The notes: generated by a model from the letters alone, not told the origin. 64,000 bases of DNA from Procambarus clarkii (GCF_040958095.1 NC_091220.1:18878393-18942392); one strand, 5' to 3'. Shown: positions 24,901 to 32,460, numbered from the stretch's first letter. Translations and numbers: made by a program.

Positions 24901-27900
24901 TGAACCATCGCCCAGACCAAAACAAACTCCACGGCGCATGCGCATAACACGCTGGCCGAACCGCACACCCTCCCTGCGGGAAGGCGCCAGCCAGGACTAT
25001 TGCACGAGAAAAGGAGCCAAAAGAGGAAGCAGGAACAATAAAACCGGCCAAAGAAGCAAAGAGCCCAAAAAAAAAAAGGGAACCCAAACGGGCGACAAGT
25101 AGCCCAAACGGGCGACAAGTAGCCCAAACGGGCGACAAGTAGCCCAACCGGGCGACAAGTAGCCCAACCGGGCGACAAGTAGCCCAACCGGGCGACAAGT
25201 AGCCCAACCGGGCGACAAGTAGCCCAACAGGGCGACAAGTAGCCCAACAGGGCGACAAGTAGCCCAACAGGGCGACAAGTAGCCCAACAGGGCGACAAGT
25301 AGCCCAACAGGGCGACAAGTAGCCCAACAGGGCGACAAGTACTAGGAGCCGACAGACGTTCCAATAATGCGGGAAGTATCGAAAAACCTTCCCGTACCCT
25401 CGAGAACACAGAAGCCAACACTAGTCCCGAAGGCACACGAAGGCGCAGGCGCACCCGAGATCAAAAGTCACGCAGAACCCCAACGAACGGGGAAACATGA
25501 CAAAAACACCGTCCCAAAAAGCGGGGGAGGAAACATCCACCCACAGGACGGAACCAACCGACTCAAAGGCCAAGGAACCGAGCCCGGGGAGGGGCCGACG
25601 TCCAACAGCACGTACGGCGAGTGGGGAGGAAAGACCCCACTCCGCGTAACCACAAGCCCCGCCTAGAGGGGGATAAAACCCCCCACGGGGTCTAACGGGG
25701 CCAAGGCCCCCCCCAAGGCAGCCCCTCCCCAGCCCCGGGAACCTACACGACAGGCCCCGGGGCCGAGCCGTTCCCCCAAAGCCCCGGCCGTACCAGAAAA
25801 CCGGGGCAGCCGTGAAAACACTAAGGAAGGGAGCCCACTGGCAGACTCATACAACACGGCTGGAGGAACAGGCCCAAATGCCCTCGTCACTACCCCGGAA
25901 GGGGAATTCCCCGAGACTGCCCGAGTCTCAACACCACGAAACACCCCGCCCTGAACCTACAGACGGTAAGGAACCGGATGCAGGCAGGAAGGGTGAACCA
26001 GGGGAAAGACAAGGGGGCGTGGATGCAACCAACACCCCCAAGTCCCAAAACGAAATACAACGGGGCAGCCCCGGGGCTCCCGGGGAGGAAACCACGAGAA
26101 CGTTGCCACCACCAAGGCTCAAGTGCAACGCCCCTGCTGCCCGCACCCGCTTTGTTAGCACAACTGGGTAACCGAGCCACAACGAGCAACCAAACTCGCA
26201 GGACACCGGGTCGAAGGTGTCACCGACCCCACAGGTAGCAGACGGAGGCAAAACAGAGAGTCACCCAGAGACAAAAGGTGAGAGCAACCCTCAAACTCGC
26301 TGGAAGCGAGGGGGGGGCTCTGGGGTCACATCCATCGGACCCGCGCGCCCCCAGGGGTTTCCCAGGGTCCCGAGCGTTTACTTTAAGAGGACTCGCGCTC
26401 AGGTAATCCCAGGCAGGGTACTGCTAACCGGCACCCAAGCTACCAAACAACTTTCTAAGAGCTGAACCCCCGGGACGTGTACACTCACGGGGACCTAGCA
26501 GGGGGTACCACCAGAAATACTCAGAACACAAGGGACACAAGGGGCAAGAACGAAGGCAGACCCCCCCACCAGGTATATAAACAAAAGAAAAAGAAAACCC
26601 CGCAAGAGGACAGCGTACCCAAGCGGAACAGAGCCGGCCGCTATGATTGGTAAAGACAAGCTGCACAGTACCCCGCGCCCCACCAGTGCAAACACCGCCC
26701 CTTACTCTAAGGCGAACAAGGGAGACAGAACACCCGAGCACACAAAGAGCGGCCGAAAACCAAGCGGTAAACGGCCAAGCAGGGGCAGGACCCAAGGAAC
26801 TTGTGGAAGGTGGCCCCAAGCCCCAAGGGCAGTACTTACAGGGCACCTAGGGAAGGGAACCCTAGGCGCATGCAGCCCGAGTACTGAAGAATCACACCCG
26901 GCTCACGCACCACCTAGAAAACAGACACCACACTCTAGGTACAGTGCTGAAACAACCACTGGAGCCGGAGCACATAACCATTGCCTATAGCATCAGCCGA
27001 AGAACTGATGGGTGGATAGCCGGCGTGGGAGGTCTGGGGCTCCCCCTTCCCCCTCCCGGGGAGGGGGGAGCTGCGCAGACAGCGGCGCGGTGACGTATGA
27101 CGTCATACTAGTTTCCGTGTTTTCTGTTGAAGAGTTCTATTCACTAGTTCGGCTTAGGTAGCAATTTTCACCAGAATAGGGGTTTGTTTTGGAATGCTTA
27201 CCTTTCTGGATGCTTGACCCGGTCGATGGCAGACATAGAATGCTTCCAACCACACGGGGGTTTCTATAGGCCATTGCTCCCCTTGCCTCTCTGAGGGGGC
27301 CAGGTTCTGGCTCGTGGTCCCCGGTAGGCCCTAGAACTCCATACACATGACTGATGCCAAAGTCTGACATTAGCATATCAGCCGGTAAAGCTCCGGGGAG
27401 CCGACGGGGCTCCCCCCAGAAAAGAATGATATACAGTATGAATGGGAGGGGAAGGGAGGGAGGGAATTGTAAGGGGGAAAGTGCCAAGCTATTACGACTA
27501 TATTGTACTTGGAAGGGACTCAGGATAAAGATTTGGGATGGGACGGGGAGGAAAAGGAATGGTGCCCAACCACTTGGACGGACAGGGATTGAACGCTGAC
27601 CTGCATGAAGCTAGACTGTCACTCTATCCTCCACCCCAAATGGTTGAGCATATGAACTTGCTGGCAGAATTGAAACTGTACTTGAATAGATATGAAATTA
27701 CCCGATGTAAAGAAAACAGAGTATAGTGTGAGATGAACAATCAAGAGTGGAGAGAGGAAATATACAGAATCCAAAAACTGTAATGGGTCCCCTCTTTTGT
27801 TCCTGATCAACAACTACCACTTACCTCAAATAGCAGATTCATTTATGTAATTATGTGTAGATCATGCTATGTTAATGAGAATAAAAACAAACGAGAGCTA

Positions 27901-30900
27901 CAAAATATTACAGATGACCTAAATAGGCTAGAATAGTGGTTAATAAGTTAACAGAGTTCAATGAAAGTATGGAAGACAATTGACAAGAAAAGCAATAGAC
28001 ACTGACTGAGAGGAAGGCAGCTAGAAGCCTCAGCAAAAAAATAAACTAAGTGGCCATCAAACTGTCTCCTGCCAGGAGTACACTCAGTGTCAGTAGAGTG
28101 CACACAATTAGCAAACATAAGAGTAGTATTACACTACCTAAATTAAAATCCTTCATAATACTATTGGTGGCCTTTGTACAACCAGTTCTGAAGTCTGCAG
28201 CACCAGCGTACTTCAGAAGTTTCCCTAGGCTCGTACCTAGTGAAACATACAAGCTTACAAGGTTCAGACTTGACATCGCACTGAGAAATAAAGACAAAAG
28301 TGGAGAAGTCAAGACTGTTCAAGATGAGATGTATGATTAAAATACACAAATTGGAAACACAGGAGTGTAAGGATGTACACTGTCAATGAACAGGCAGTGA
28401 TTGCCACATGGACTGACCTGAAGGAAGTATACAGTAGTTGACGTCAACTCAGTCCATACGACTTTAAAAGCAGATAAAACGAAGTTGTAGACAAGTGTAA
28501 GTAGCTTGCAAAAGATACCCGAAAAAGTGAATAGGAAGGCTGGTATAGATAAACCTCTCGACCTACAAGCACATCCCATGCAAGTGAAAAAAAAAGGAGG
28601 GGGGGGAGGGGGAATGGGGATGTGTTATTAGGCCAGGAGAAAGTATAATCAATAGAAAAACCACAATTTGCAGCAGCAAATTTAGAAAGTTTTCAGCAAG
28701 TTTAGAAAGAGCAGCAGATGGTCGACTCTTGTGTAAGATATTGTCACTTTAATAATGACTGAAAAATGATTTTACTTGGAAAATCTTTTACTAATTTACA
28801 TAACTTAGTTTAAATAAATGAAAATAAATTTGTATTGGTGTTTAACCTATGACTCACCTGAAGAATAACACGGGCTGGCCGAAAAGGTACCTCAACTCCT
28901 TTGGCATCATTCTGTTTATTTTCCCAATCCAAAATATTGTCAACATCCTCTTTTTTCACCTGTAAAATATATACATATCTTAGTAAAATGTTGAGGGAGA
29001 AATCTAGCAGATTGTTTGGTAATTAGTCAGAATGTAGATGGTGATCTCTGCTTTACCAAGCTGTACCTGGAAAGGCTCAACTTTATGTAAAGCGCATTTT
29101 ATCTAAATTTTGGACTGTATTTAGTATCGTCTAATGTCTTCCTAGCATCATTATGATCCAGAAGTGGTAGTTTGCAAAGTTGCCTAGTGTGCTAATGTGG
29201 ATATCAACCTGCAGCAAATTTTAATCATAGGATAGTGGCATCTCCTTAGGAAGTGCATTGCTAAGAAGTTTTTCATATTTTGCTGTAGTGTACACTCAAA
29301 GCTGGAACACTGTACATAAAAATTTATATGATGCTTCCTACCTTTTTTAACACTTGCACAAATCGTTCTCAATTTACTTTCAAATCTCCAGTAAAACCTG
29401 AATACTGTACAAACTTCAGTGAATGCACAATACAAAACACTTGAGCTCGGTCTCACCTGGAAGTTATCACAGTTTCGAACAGCAGATTCCAACAAGACCC
29501 TGATGCTGAAAGGTAGCCGTTCTGAGAGGAAACAAGATAATATTTCAGAAAAGTAAATTACAAGGTCATAATATCTTTTTTATTTTTCTTATTTATTCTG
29601 TTAAAATTGCATTTGCACTAAAAATCATCAAAATTTTAATTAAAAAAAAAAAATTAAAAGGCCTTTGGCTAATGCAGACTTGCATTAGTACTAATGTACT
29701 GTAGTTTCAGATAATTGGGATGCCTCTGTTATCTTGAGTTATCTTGAGATGATTTCGGGGCTTTTTTTAGTGTCCCCGCGGCCCGGTCCTCGACCAGGCC
29801 TCCACCCCCAGGAAGCAGCCCATGACAGCTGACTAACACCCAGGTACCTATTTTACTGCTAGGTAACAGGGGCATAGGGTGAAAGAAACTCTGCCCATTG
29901 TTTCTCGCCGGCGCCTGGGATCGAACCCGGGACCACAGGATCACAAGTCCAGCGTGCTGTCCGCTCGGCCGACCGGCTCCCCTGTACTGTAATATCTTGT
30001 ATAGATCTTTAAAATAAAGTGCCTCACAAACATCCTTACCATAGCGAGAATCCTCAAGACCAAGAAGATTGTAGTACTTGAAGCTGTCATCTCCAATCTT
30101 TATTTCAGACAGGATGTGAGAAAAGGGGTTTGGCCCTGAAATACAAACATAGGAGTATGTAATAAAACATAGGAGTAGGTAAATAAATGAAAAAGTACCG
30201 AATAAGAACAACACTGAGGAGTAATGATACTCGAAAAAGTCTTGCCCAACTATGCAAAGTTTACCATAATGGCAATGAAAGATAAAATAAATTCCAAAAC
30301 AAAAATACAATGAGTTATTGTACTCACTAAATACATTGTTATATCCATTTAAATTAAACTATTGTACTGTAATTTAATAGTCATTATTAAAATTATGAAG
30401 TGATATAATAAAAACAATCACTAATTTAAAATATCATAAAATAAAATTCTACATAAATTAGAGATGATGATAATCACCTCTCCTCTAAAATTAATGGTAT
30501 ATCATGGATTAGTCTCCATAAGAACTTAACAGTTTCTAGTTAGTTAGTTTAGTTCATTTTTATGCACCCCATACCCATCTTGTGGGCGGTAGTGGAAAGG
30601 GCTACAGAGGCACATAATGGGCTCAGGGACTGAACCCCACAATTCATTTAGCTAAGCAAGTTACAATCTTGATGAGCTAGTTACAAAATTCAATATAAGT
30701 CGTCACATCAACACTGGGTTCGAGATCGACCACAAGTACAGGTTCTAAATTAAGCAACTGACATATGTGGAGAGCTAGTGTCAAAATTTATATGTTTGTC
30801 CTGCACACCGCCCCCATCCAGTGGGCAGCGGTGGATAGGTTACAATCACTCAGTTACTACCTACAGTTAGCAAACTGAGGATATTTGGCTAAAATTTCTG

Positions 30901-32307
30901 GTAGCAGATCATTTTGAATGAAATATTTACACATCGCTGGAACATTGGTTATAGAATTGTCTCTAAATTCACGTATCTTCCCATGCATGAGTTATGTAAG
31001 CCAGAACATAACTTTCTATTACATTTTGTGTATCACTCGAGGAAAGACTAGATGAATGTACCTTCCTGGGATAATTTTGTGCTCTAGTACCGACTGTACT
31101 TGATTCATTATCAAGATGCTACATAATATCCTTGGCTTGGTGCCTTCTTTTGATAATTATATAATTGTATCTATTATAAGCTGTAATTATTTCGTGGGTG
31201 GTAGAATCGTATGTCTCCAAAGTGATGATGTATCAGGACTCCTATGGATGTACTCGTAAAATAACAAAACAATACACCTACAGGGAACATACAGAAATAC
31301 ACGTCGCATAAATGCAAGGGAATATGCACAAAGGTCACAAAATAATGAAAACTCAACCCCAAACTCATAACACTGAACATTACAGTTCAGTATACAAAAA
31401 CTTCCAGAGAACAGAAAATACAGTACCACGGAAAAGTCAACCGTGAATCAGAAATACGGACACTCGTTCGAGATTGCAAGCTCTTAAGGGTTATATTGGG
31501 TACTATGCACGAATAAATAACATCTTTTTATATGCTGTAATGAAGTGAACCATGGTAGTTAACGTATCCAAGAAGTTGGGCAGGCTAAGTGCCATGGTGC
31601 ACAATAAATCTTTTCAGAAACTGTAACCAATGTTCCAGCGATGTGTAAATATTTCATTCAAAATGATCTGCTACCAGAAATTTTAGCCAAATATCCCCAG
31701 TTTGCTAACTGTAGGTAGTAACTGAATGATTGTAACCTATGTAATTAAACTAACTAACTGGCCAACATTAAACCTCCCTACTCGCAGACCAAAATTAATA
31801 CTGTACTCATAAACGACATTATCCCCCGTTAAAACATGAAACAATAACGAGATCCTTTGAGCTAACTATAAGATGCCAAGATTATATCAAGAAACCTCCC
31901 GTTGGCCCTATAATATAGAGAAGATATCAGTAACATCAGACACCAGACCCAGTCACCATTGACCAGCTAAGAACCTAAGAACATAAGAACAAAGGTAACT
32001 GCAGAAGGCCCATAGGAGGCAGGTACACCCAGGTAATCAAGAAATATACGCGTATATACGTCAATATATGCCAATATATGAGACACAAGGGTGCCCAAAG
32101 GTGCAAATCAGCTGACTGAACCATGATCACGTAGTCCAAATCACTCATCTTAAACCTTCCCCTCCTTAACACCTTCTTCAGGAGGCCCTCAGGACCTCCT
32201 ATCAGGGGACCGGACGCCTCCTTCAGCACCTCCTGCCTGGTGGAGCCCCTAGGGCGCCTCTAGGGGCCTGAACATGAGGGTAATATGGTCTCACCTTCGC
32301 TAGCCAT
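784..32307 (-). CDS. ACO1: Cytosolic aconitase / iron regulatory protein 1, N-terminal part (9 exons, runs off the left edge)
   Basis: Joined coding exons on the minus strand: 32307-32295, 30135-30040, 29521-29457, 28959-28858, 20998-20853, 4133-4001, 2378-2249, 1710-1580 and 955-784. They give 988 nt (about 329 residues), and the reading phase agrees at all eight junctions. In this family the holo-form converts citrate to isocitrate in the cytosol, and the apo-form binds iron-responsive elements in mRNAs. Visible family motifs are LEDSRY near residue 32, [18 protein letters not shown] from residue 93, PADLVIDHS (Asp131/His132), GTDSHTTM (Asp211-Ser212-His213) and NMCPEYGAT in the last exon. 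The match is to the cytosolic ACO1 type, not mitochondrial ACO2: there is no transit peptide and the start is MASEGPNPF. The Fe-S cysteines and the IRE-contact domain 4 lie outside the window. The 16.7-kb and 7.9-kb introns hold most of the window's repeats. Identity is very secure. Confidence 0.96.
1580..1710 (-). CDS. ACO1: IRP1 coding exon 8
   Basis: 131 nt. The acceptor is ttttttcag and the donor is gtgggg, which is weaker than the others. It encodes [20 protein letters not shown] through [11 protein letters not shown] and joins the next exon at the conserved TITK/HLRQ boundary. Phase in 1, phase out 0. Confidence 0.95.
2080..2225. repeat. Dispersed repeat tail
   Basis: Contains 'gtaagtaattatcaaaagca' and 'caaggctatatag'. 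The same phrase recurs at 37556-37600 next to a SINE-like repeat, so this is part of a dispersed family. It lies in the IRP1 intron between exons 7 and 8. Confidence 0.45.
2249..2378 (-). CDS. ACO1: IRP1 coding exon 7, aconitase signature DSHT
   Basis: 130 nt. The acceptor is cccctcag and the donor is gtaagc. It encodes [14 protein letters not shown], then [13 protein letters not shown] and GWGVG. The Asp-Ser-His triad is the conserved aconitase substrate-binding motif. Phase in 0, phase out 1. Confidence 0.95.
2490..2690 (+). repeat. Foldback hairpin element, copy 1
   Basis: Starts TTGACCAGACCACACACTAG. The left arm (2490-2565) is followed by its reverse complement ending ggtcaa near 2648, then a one-sided flank ('tattgtgactcatcgcctgc') shared with the other copies. 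The arms are about 70 bp with a few mismatches. There is no coding capacity. Further copies are at 6082, 33606, 55560 and 60950. Confidence 0.85.
3748..3988 (+). repeat. tRNA-derived SINE, copy 1 (full length)
   Basis: The tRNA-like head has an A-box (TTGGCCGAGTGG) and a B-box (GGGTTCGATCCC). A body with 'atgcccctgttacctagcag' follows, and the tail ends 'cgaaatcatctcaagataac'. The 3' end lies 12 nt from the IRP1 exon-6 donor, in antisense to that gene. Confidence 0.9.
4001..4133 (-). CDS. ACO1: IRP1 coding exon 6
   Basis: 133 nt. The acceptor is tcttcag and the donor is gtgagg. It encodes [19 protein letters not shown], then [20 protein letters not shown] and IVHQ. Phase in 2, phase out 0. 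A SINE ends only 12 nt inside the intron beyond this donor (see 3748-3988). Confidence 0.95.
4689..5677. mobile_element. Solo LTR (Ty3/Gypsy-like termini)
   Basis: A 989-bp unit starting TGTTAC and ending GTAACA (6-bp terminal inverted repeat, TG...CA). It is flanked on both sides by the 5-bp direct repeat GGGGT (4684-4688 and 5678-5682). An AATAAA lies near 4801. There is no internal retroviral-type coding, so it is best read as a solo LTR left after recombination. Family assignment rests on termini and duplication length only. Confidence 0.7.
6082..6248 (+). repeat. Foldback hairpin element, copy 2
   Basis: Arms 6082-6152 and 6157-6225 are inverted copies with a very short loop and near-perfect pairing. 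The one-sided flank ('actttagccacgttattgtg') follows. Same family as 2490. Confidence 0.9.
6415..6600. repeat. SINE-like fragment (minus orientation)
   Basis: Contains 'ctacttgctaggtgaacagg' and other phrases that resemble the reverse complement of the 'cctagcagtaaataggtacc' body of the local SINEs, with a different head. It is degenerate and the boundaries are approximate. Confidence 0.35.
7125..7305 (+). repeat. SINE with a different tRNA-like head but the shared body
   Basis: The head ('ctcgtgactgagtgaacagc', B-box GGGTTCGATTCC) differs from the main SINE. The body (AATGGGCAGTGTCTTTCACT, 'ggtacctgggagttag', 'gggctgcttcctggga') is the same. A (GT)n tract follows. Confidence 0.75.
8800..8910 (+). 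repeat. Degenerate half of a foldback hairpin element
   Basis: Phrases 'ggttggaccaaaagtcatca', 'ctaaggtgtggtttggtt' and 'cagccatgttactgtgactc' follow the right half of the foldback family with many changes. No left arm remains. Confidence 0.55.
9166..9236 (-). repeat. SINE 3'-end fragment
   Basis: 'ttgaggtgcttccggggctt' then 'gtccccacggcccggtcgtc' is a diverged version of the SINE tail in reverse orientation. Only about 70 bp remain. Confidence 0.6.
10618..10862 (+). repeat. tRNA-derived SINE, copy 2
   Basis: Near full length, with head, B-box GGTTCGATCCCGG, body and the doubled 'ctcaagataa' tail. The first few bases of the head are missing compared with the other copies. Confidence 0.9.
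11534..12424 (-). CDS. Unrecognised Ser/Pro-rich internal coding exon nested in an IRP1 intron
   Basis: I do not recognise this protein. On the minus strand a pyrimidine-rich acceptor (tctctcccccag) precedes 12424. The frame is open for 297 codons to a candidate donor GAATG/gttagc at 11534; an alternative donor is gtgtgt a few codons earlier. No ATG begins the frame, and the upstream frame closes at a TGA just before the acceptor, so this looks like an internal exon. The product starts RRGGDDPGG and a Cys-rich patch ([18 protein letters not shown]), then Arg/Ser-rich and long Pro/Ser/Thr/Gln-rich tracts (RPSSP repeated). It ends in a charged low-complexity part ([20 protein letters not shown]). 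It appears disordered and regulatory in style. It lies on the same strand as IRP1 and has phase 2 at both ends, matching the IRP1 intron phase. It could be an exon of a nested gene, an IRP1 cassette exon or part of an unannotated gene. Confidence 0.5.
13932..15110 (+). mobile_element. Tigger/pogo-like DNA transposon remnant
   Basis: The termini are inverted: left CAATGGAACTTTGGTTTTCG (from 13934) and right, read in reverse, CAGTGGTACCTTCGTTTTCA (to 15108). Each is flanked by TA. Inside, 14727-14837 reads in the plus frame as [17 protein letters not shown], then [14 protein letters not shown] and a stop, resembling the C-terminal tail of Tigger-type transposases. The transposase is not intact. 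A LINE tail (14105-14480) sits inside it. Confidence 0.7.
14105..14480 (-). mobile_element. Non-LTR retrotransposon (LINE) 3' end inserted in the Tigger remnant
   Basis: The minus frame from 14496 to the stop at 14158-14160 carries the C-terminal part of a LINE ORF2: [55 protein letters not shown] and PDQPGCGGY. This is the region after the reverse transcriptase core. It is 5'-truncated, as is usual. Related copies are at 24010-24330 and 61466-61595. Confidence 0.75.
15785..15860 (-). repeat. SINE-like fragment
   Basis: 'ccaggatgcaacctacaaca' followed by 'cactgctaggtgaacaaagg' resembles the reverse complement of a SINE body in which the list of items ends in a cagtaaata box. Short and degenerate. 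Confidence 0.35.
16185..16685 (-). pseudogene. Degenerate LINE reverse transcriptase segment
   Basis: On the minus strand, broken frames give [20 protein letters not shown], then [16 protein letters not shown] and a later part with RGDMIT-like remnants. This is the thumb/C-terminal part of a CR1/Jockey-type reverse transcriptase. There are several stops and frameshifts, so it is not functional. Confidence 0.7.
17096..17152 (+). repeat. 13-bp tandem repeat, about 4 copies
   Basis: The unit gagtggctcgtgt is repeated four times with single changes, ending in 'gagctgcagtgtg'. Confidence 0.8.
17626..17880 (+). repeat. tRNA-derived SINE, copy 3
   Basis: Full head (GGGAGCCGGTCGGCCGAGAG), B-box, body and tail. 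The tail differs by an insertion ('ctcgagatagaatgtcaaga'). Confidence 0.9.
18365..18690 (+). repeat. 33-bp minisatellite, about 10 copies
   Basis: The core GGGAGTGTACCAGTGTTTCC followed by 'ctggaatgactgc' recurs. The phrase gtgtaccag starts at 18409, 18441, 18476, 18509, 18542, 18575, 18608, 18641 and 18674, so the period settles at 33. As 33 is 11 codons, several frames stay open; the open frames here are by-products of the array. Confidence 0.92.
20853..20998 (-). CDS. ACO1: IRP1 coding exon 5
   Basis: 146 nt. The acceptor is tttcag and the donor is gttagt, which is not the consensus GTRAGT. It encodes [20 protein letters not shown] through PADLVIDHS to VQVEFSK plus two bases. Phase in 0, phase out 2. 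It is flanked by the two largest introns of the gene. Confidence 0.95.
21661..22221. mobile_element. Short element with terminal inverted repeats at the left end of the GC-rich block
   Basis: The left end AACCAGCGTTGAATGTAATG plus 'aaacgccattttctgggtga' is inverted at about 22164-22221, giving about 58 bp of near-perfect terminal inverted repeats. The interior includes the left 402-bp arm and a further 50 bp with a GGAG-repeat tract. It has no transposase and looks like a non-autonomous element. No target duplication was identified. Confidence 0.6.
21709..22110 (+). repeat. Left arm of a 402-bp inverted repeat
   Basis: Starts GGCTCCCCGGAGCTTTACCG and ends CCACCCATCAGTTCT. The reverse complement occupies 27001-27402 with the same length. 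A 90-codon stretch inside it (beginning [17 protein letters not shown]) reads identically in both arms. A good donor-like site (AAAG/gtaagc) lies within. Confidence 0.93.
24010..24330 (-). mobile_element. Diverged LINE 3' end inside the GC-rich block
   Basis: It aligns by eye with 14140-14470: both contain 'caagcccggccc', 'ggcccacatacccac', 'ctgatg..tacagtgttc' and 'gcaccactgcactccactgg'. On the minus strand broken frames give [16 protein letters not shown]. Compared with the 14-kb copy, many plus-strand T are C or A. Confidence 0.65.
25081..25340 (+). repeat. 20-bp minisatellite, 13 copies in ordered variant blocks
   Basis: The unit is agcccaacagggcgacaagt. From left to right there are 3 units with 'aaacg', 4 with 'aaccg' and 6 with 'aacag'; otherwise the units are the same apart from the first base pair of unit 1. 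The minus-strand peptide repeats ([20 protein letters not shown]) are a product of the array, not evidence of a gene. Confidence 0.96.
27001..27402 (-). repeat. Right arm of the 402-bp inverted repeat
   Basis: Reverse complement of 21709-22110, same length, and no indel seen when read side by side. Adjoining it, 27403-27422 extends the match to the 34-bp terminus at 22221. Confidence 0.93.
27430..27660 (-). repeat. Second tRNA-like SINE family, copy 1
   Basis: In reverse it carries a tRNA-like head ('ttcaatccctgtccgtccaa') followed by a body with 'catcccaaatctttatcctg' and 'cgtaatagcttggcac'. The same repeat occurs in the plus orientation at 56930-57135 and as a partial at 37440-37565. Confidence 0.7.
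27860..28260 (+). pseudogene. Degenerate LINE reverse transcriptase segment
   Basis: The plus strand reads, with breaks, [12 protein letters not shown] and later [20 protein letters not shown]. These resemble the 'dlDkL..W' and 'yvRPiLEYaapvW' motifs in the C-terminal part of LINE reverse transcriptases. Stops intervene. Confidence 0.55.
28858..28959 (-). CDS. ACO1: IRP1 coding exon 4
   Basis: 102 nt, 34 codons. The acceptor is tttacag and the donor is gtgagt. It encodes [16 protein letters not shown], then [14 protein letters not shown]. The [15 protein letters not shown] junction is a standard aconitase sequence. Phase 0 at both ends. Confidence 0.95.
29457..29521 (-). CDS. ACO1: IRP1 coding exon 3
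   Basis: 65 nt. The acceptor is tcctctcag and the donor is gtgaga. It encodes [18 protein letters not shown], then DNFQ, the conserved [10 protein letters not shown] motif of aconitases. Phase in 1, phase out 0. Confidence 0.95.
29729..29981 (-). repeat. tRNA-derived SINE, copy 4
   Basis: Complete copy in reverse orientation, that is, sense with respect to IRP1. The tail is extended (a duplicated 'gttatcttga'). It ends 58 nt from the IRP1 exon-2 donor at 30039/30040. Confidence 0.92.
30040..30135 (-). CDS. ACO1: IRP1 coding exon 2
   Basis: 96 nt. The acceptor is tatttcag and the donor is gtaagg. It encodes (G)[18 protein letters not shown], then [12 protein letters not shown]. It aligns with the start of animal ACO1, where NPF is close to the initiator methionine. 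Phase in 1, phase out 1. Confidence 0.94.
30536..30700 (+). repeat. Dispersed repeat with 'cccatcttgtgggcggtagt', copy 1
   Basis: 'ttatgcaccccatacccatc', 'ttgtgggcggtagtggaaag' and 'acataatgggctcagggact' recur at 32816-32950, 37610-37765 and (diverged) 51355-51430. Coding content unknown. Confidence 0.75.
30835..30950 (+). repeat. Left arm of an inverted repeat in IRP1 intron 1
   Basis: The sequence from 'ataggttacaatcactcagt' to 'cgctggaacattggtta' is inverted at 31624-31740 with few mismatches. The spacer is about 670 bp. Confidence 0.85.
31624..31740 (-). repeat. Right arm of the inverted repeat in IRP1 intron 1
   Basis: Reverse complement of 30835-30950; it ends 'ctgaatgattgtaacctat'. 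Transcribed as part of IRP1 pre-mRNA, the two arms could pair. Confidence 0.85.
31970..32035 (+). repeat. Dispersed repeat fragment
   Basis: 'aagaacataagaacaaaggt' followed by 'aactgcagaaggcccatagg' is, to my recollection, a very common repeat in decapod genomic DNA. It lies in IRP1 intron 1. The boundary is approximate. Confidence 0.4.
32295..32307 (-). CDS. ACO1: IRP1 coding exon 1 with start codon
   Basis: Only 13 coding nt: ATG at 32307-32305 followed by codons for A, S and E plus one base, then donor gtgaga. The context is GAAATGG, with A at -3 and G at +4. Splicing gives MASEGPNPF, which fits the family start. Upstream (32308 to about 32460) the minus strand is pyrimidine-rich and is the likely 5' leader or promoter. 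Confidence 0.88.
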
Positions 32308-32460
32308 TTCTACGTGTTAGGCGGCCTGGTGTGAGAGTGAGTGAGGGAGGGGAGGTGGGAGAGAGGGTGGGAAAGGGGTGGGAGAGAGGGAGAGTGATGG
32401 TGGCGACATCTCTGGGTAAGGAAGGGAGAAATCGTCCCCTCACAGGTGGCTGGCCACCCA
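32308..32460 (-). promoter_or_regulatory. Probable IRP1 5' leader / core promoter region
   Basis: The minus strand is a long C/T tract (runs of CTCCC and CTCTC) ending at the initiator codon. No TATA box was found at a convincing place. Where transcription starts cannot be read from sequence, so this is a placement inference only. Confidence 0.35.

Larger units (their letters stand above)
22221..27422. mobile_element. GC-rich, T-depleted mosaic block with 34-bp terminal inverted repeats
   Basis: The 34-bp terminus (22221-22254, TTTCTGGGGGGAGCCCCGTC then GGCTCCCCGGAGCT) is exactly inverted at 27389-27422. Between them the plus strand is rich in A, C and G and almost lacks T: three 60-base rows I counted (22321, 22801, 24721) contain 2, 0 and 2 T. 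The flanking DNA is AT-rich. The block carries a 20-bp array (25081-25340) and a LINE tail (24010-24330). Long minus-strand open frames exist, but they follow from the lack of A on that strand. I recognise no protein. Its origin is unknown; a transposon with long inverted repeats that gathered other repeats is the simplest reading. Confidence 0.65.
20999..28857 (-). other. IRP1 intron between exons 4 and 5 (7.9 kb)
   Basis: The intron is dominated by the inverted-repeat-bounded GC-rich block (21661-27423). That block is followed by a SINE-like repeat (27430-27660) and a LINE remnant (27860-28260). From 21000 to 21660 I see only a tRNA-like fragment near 21150-21240 ('tggccgaggagatcaggga', 'ggttcaattcc'). 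From 28260 to 28857 nothing is recognised apart from a G-rich tract near 28595. Confidence 0.7.

Noticed and set aside
24521-25454. Overlapping 262- and 268-codon minus-strand frames
   Set aside because: Much of their length is the 20-bp array, giving a repeated peptide in two frames at once. This is a product of the repeat and of A-depletion.
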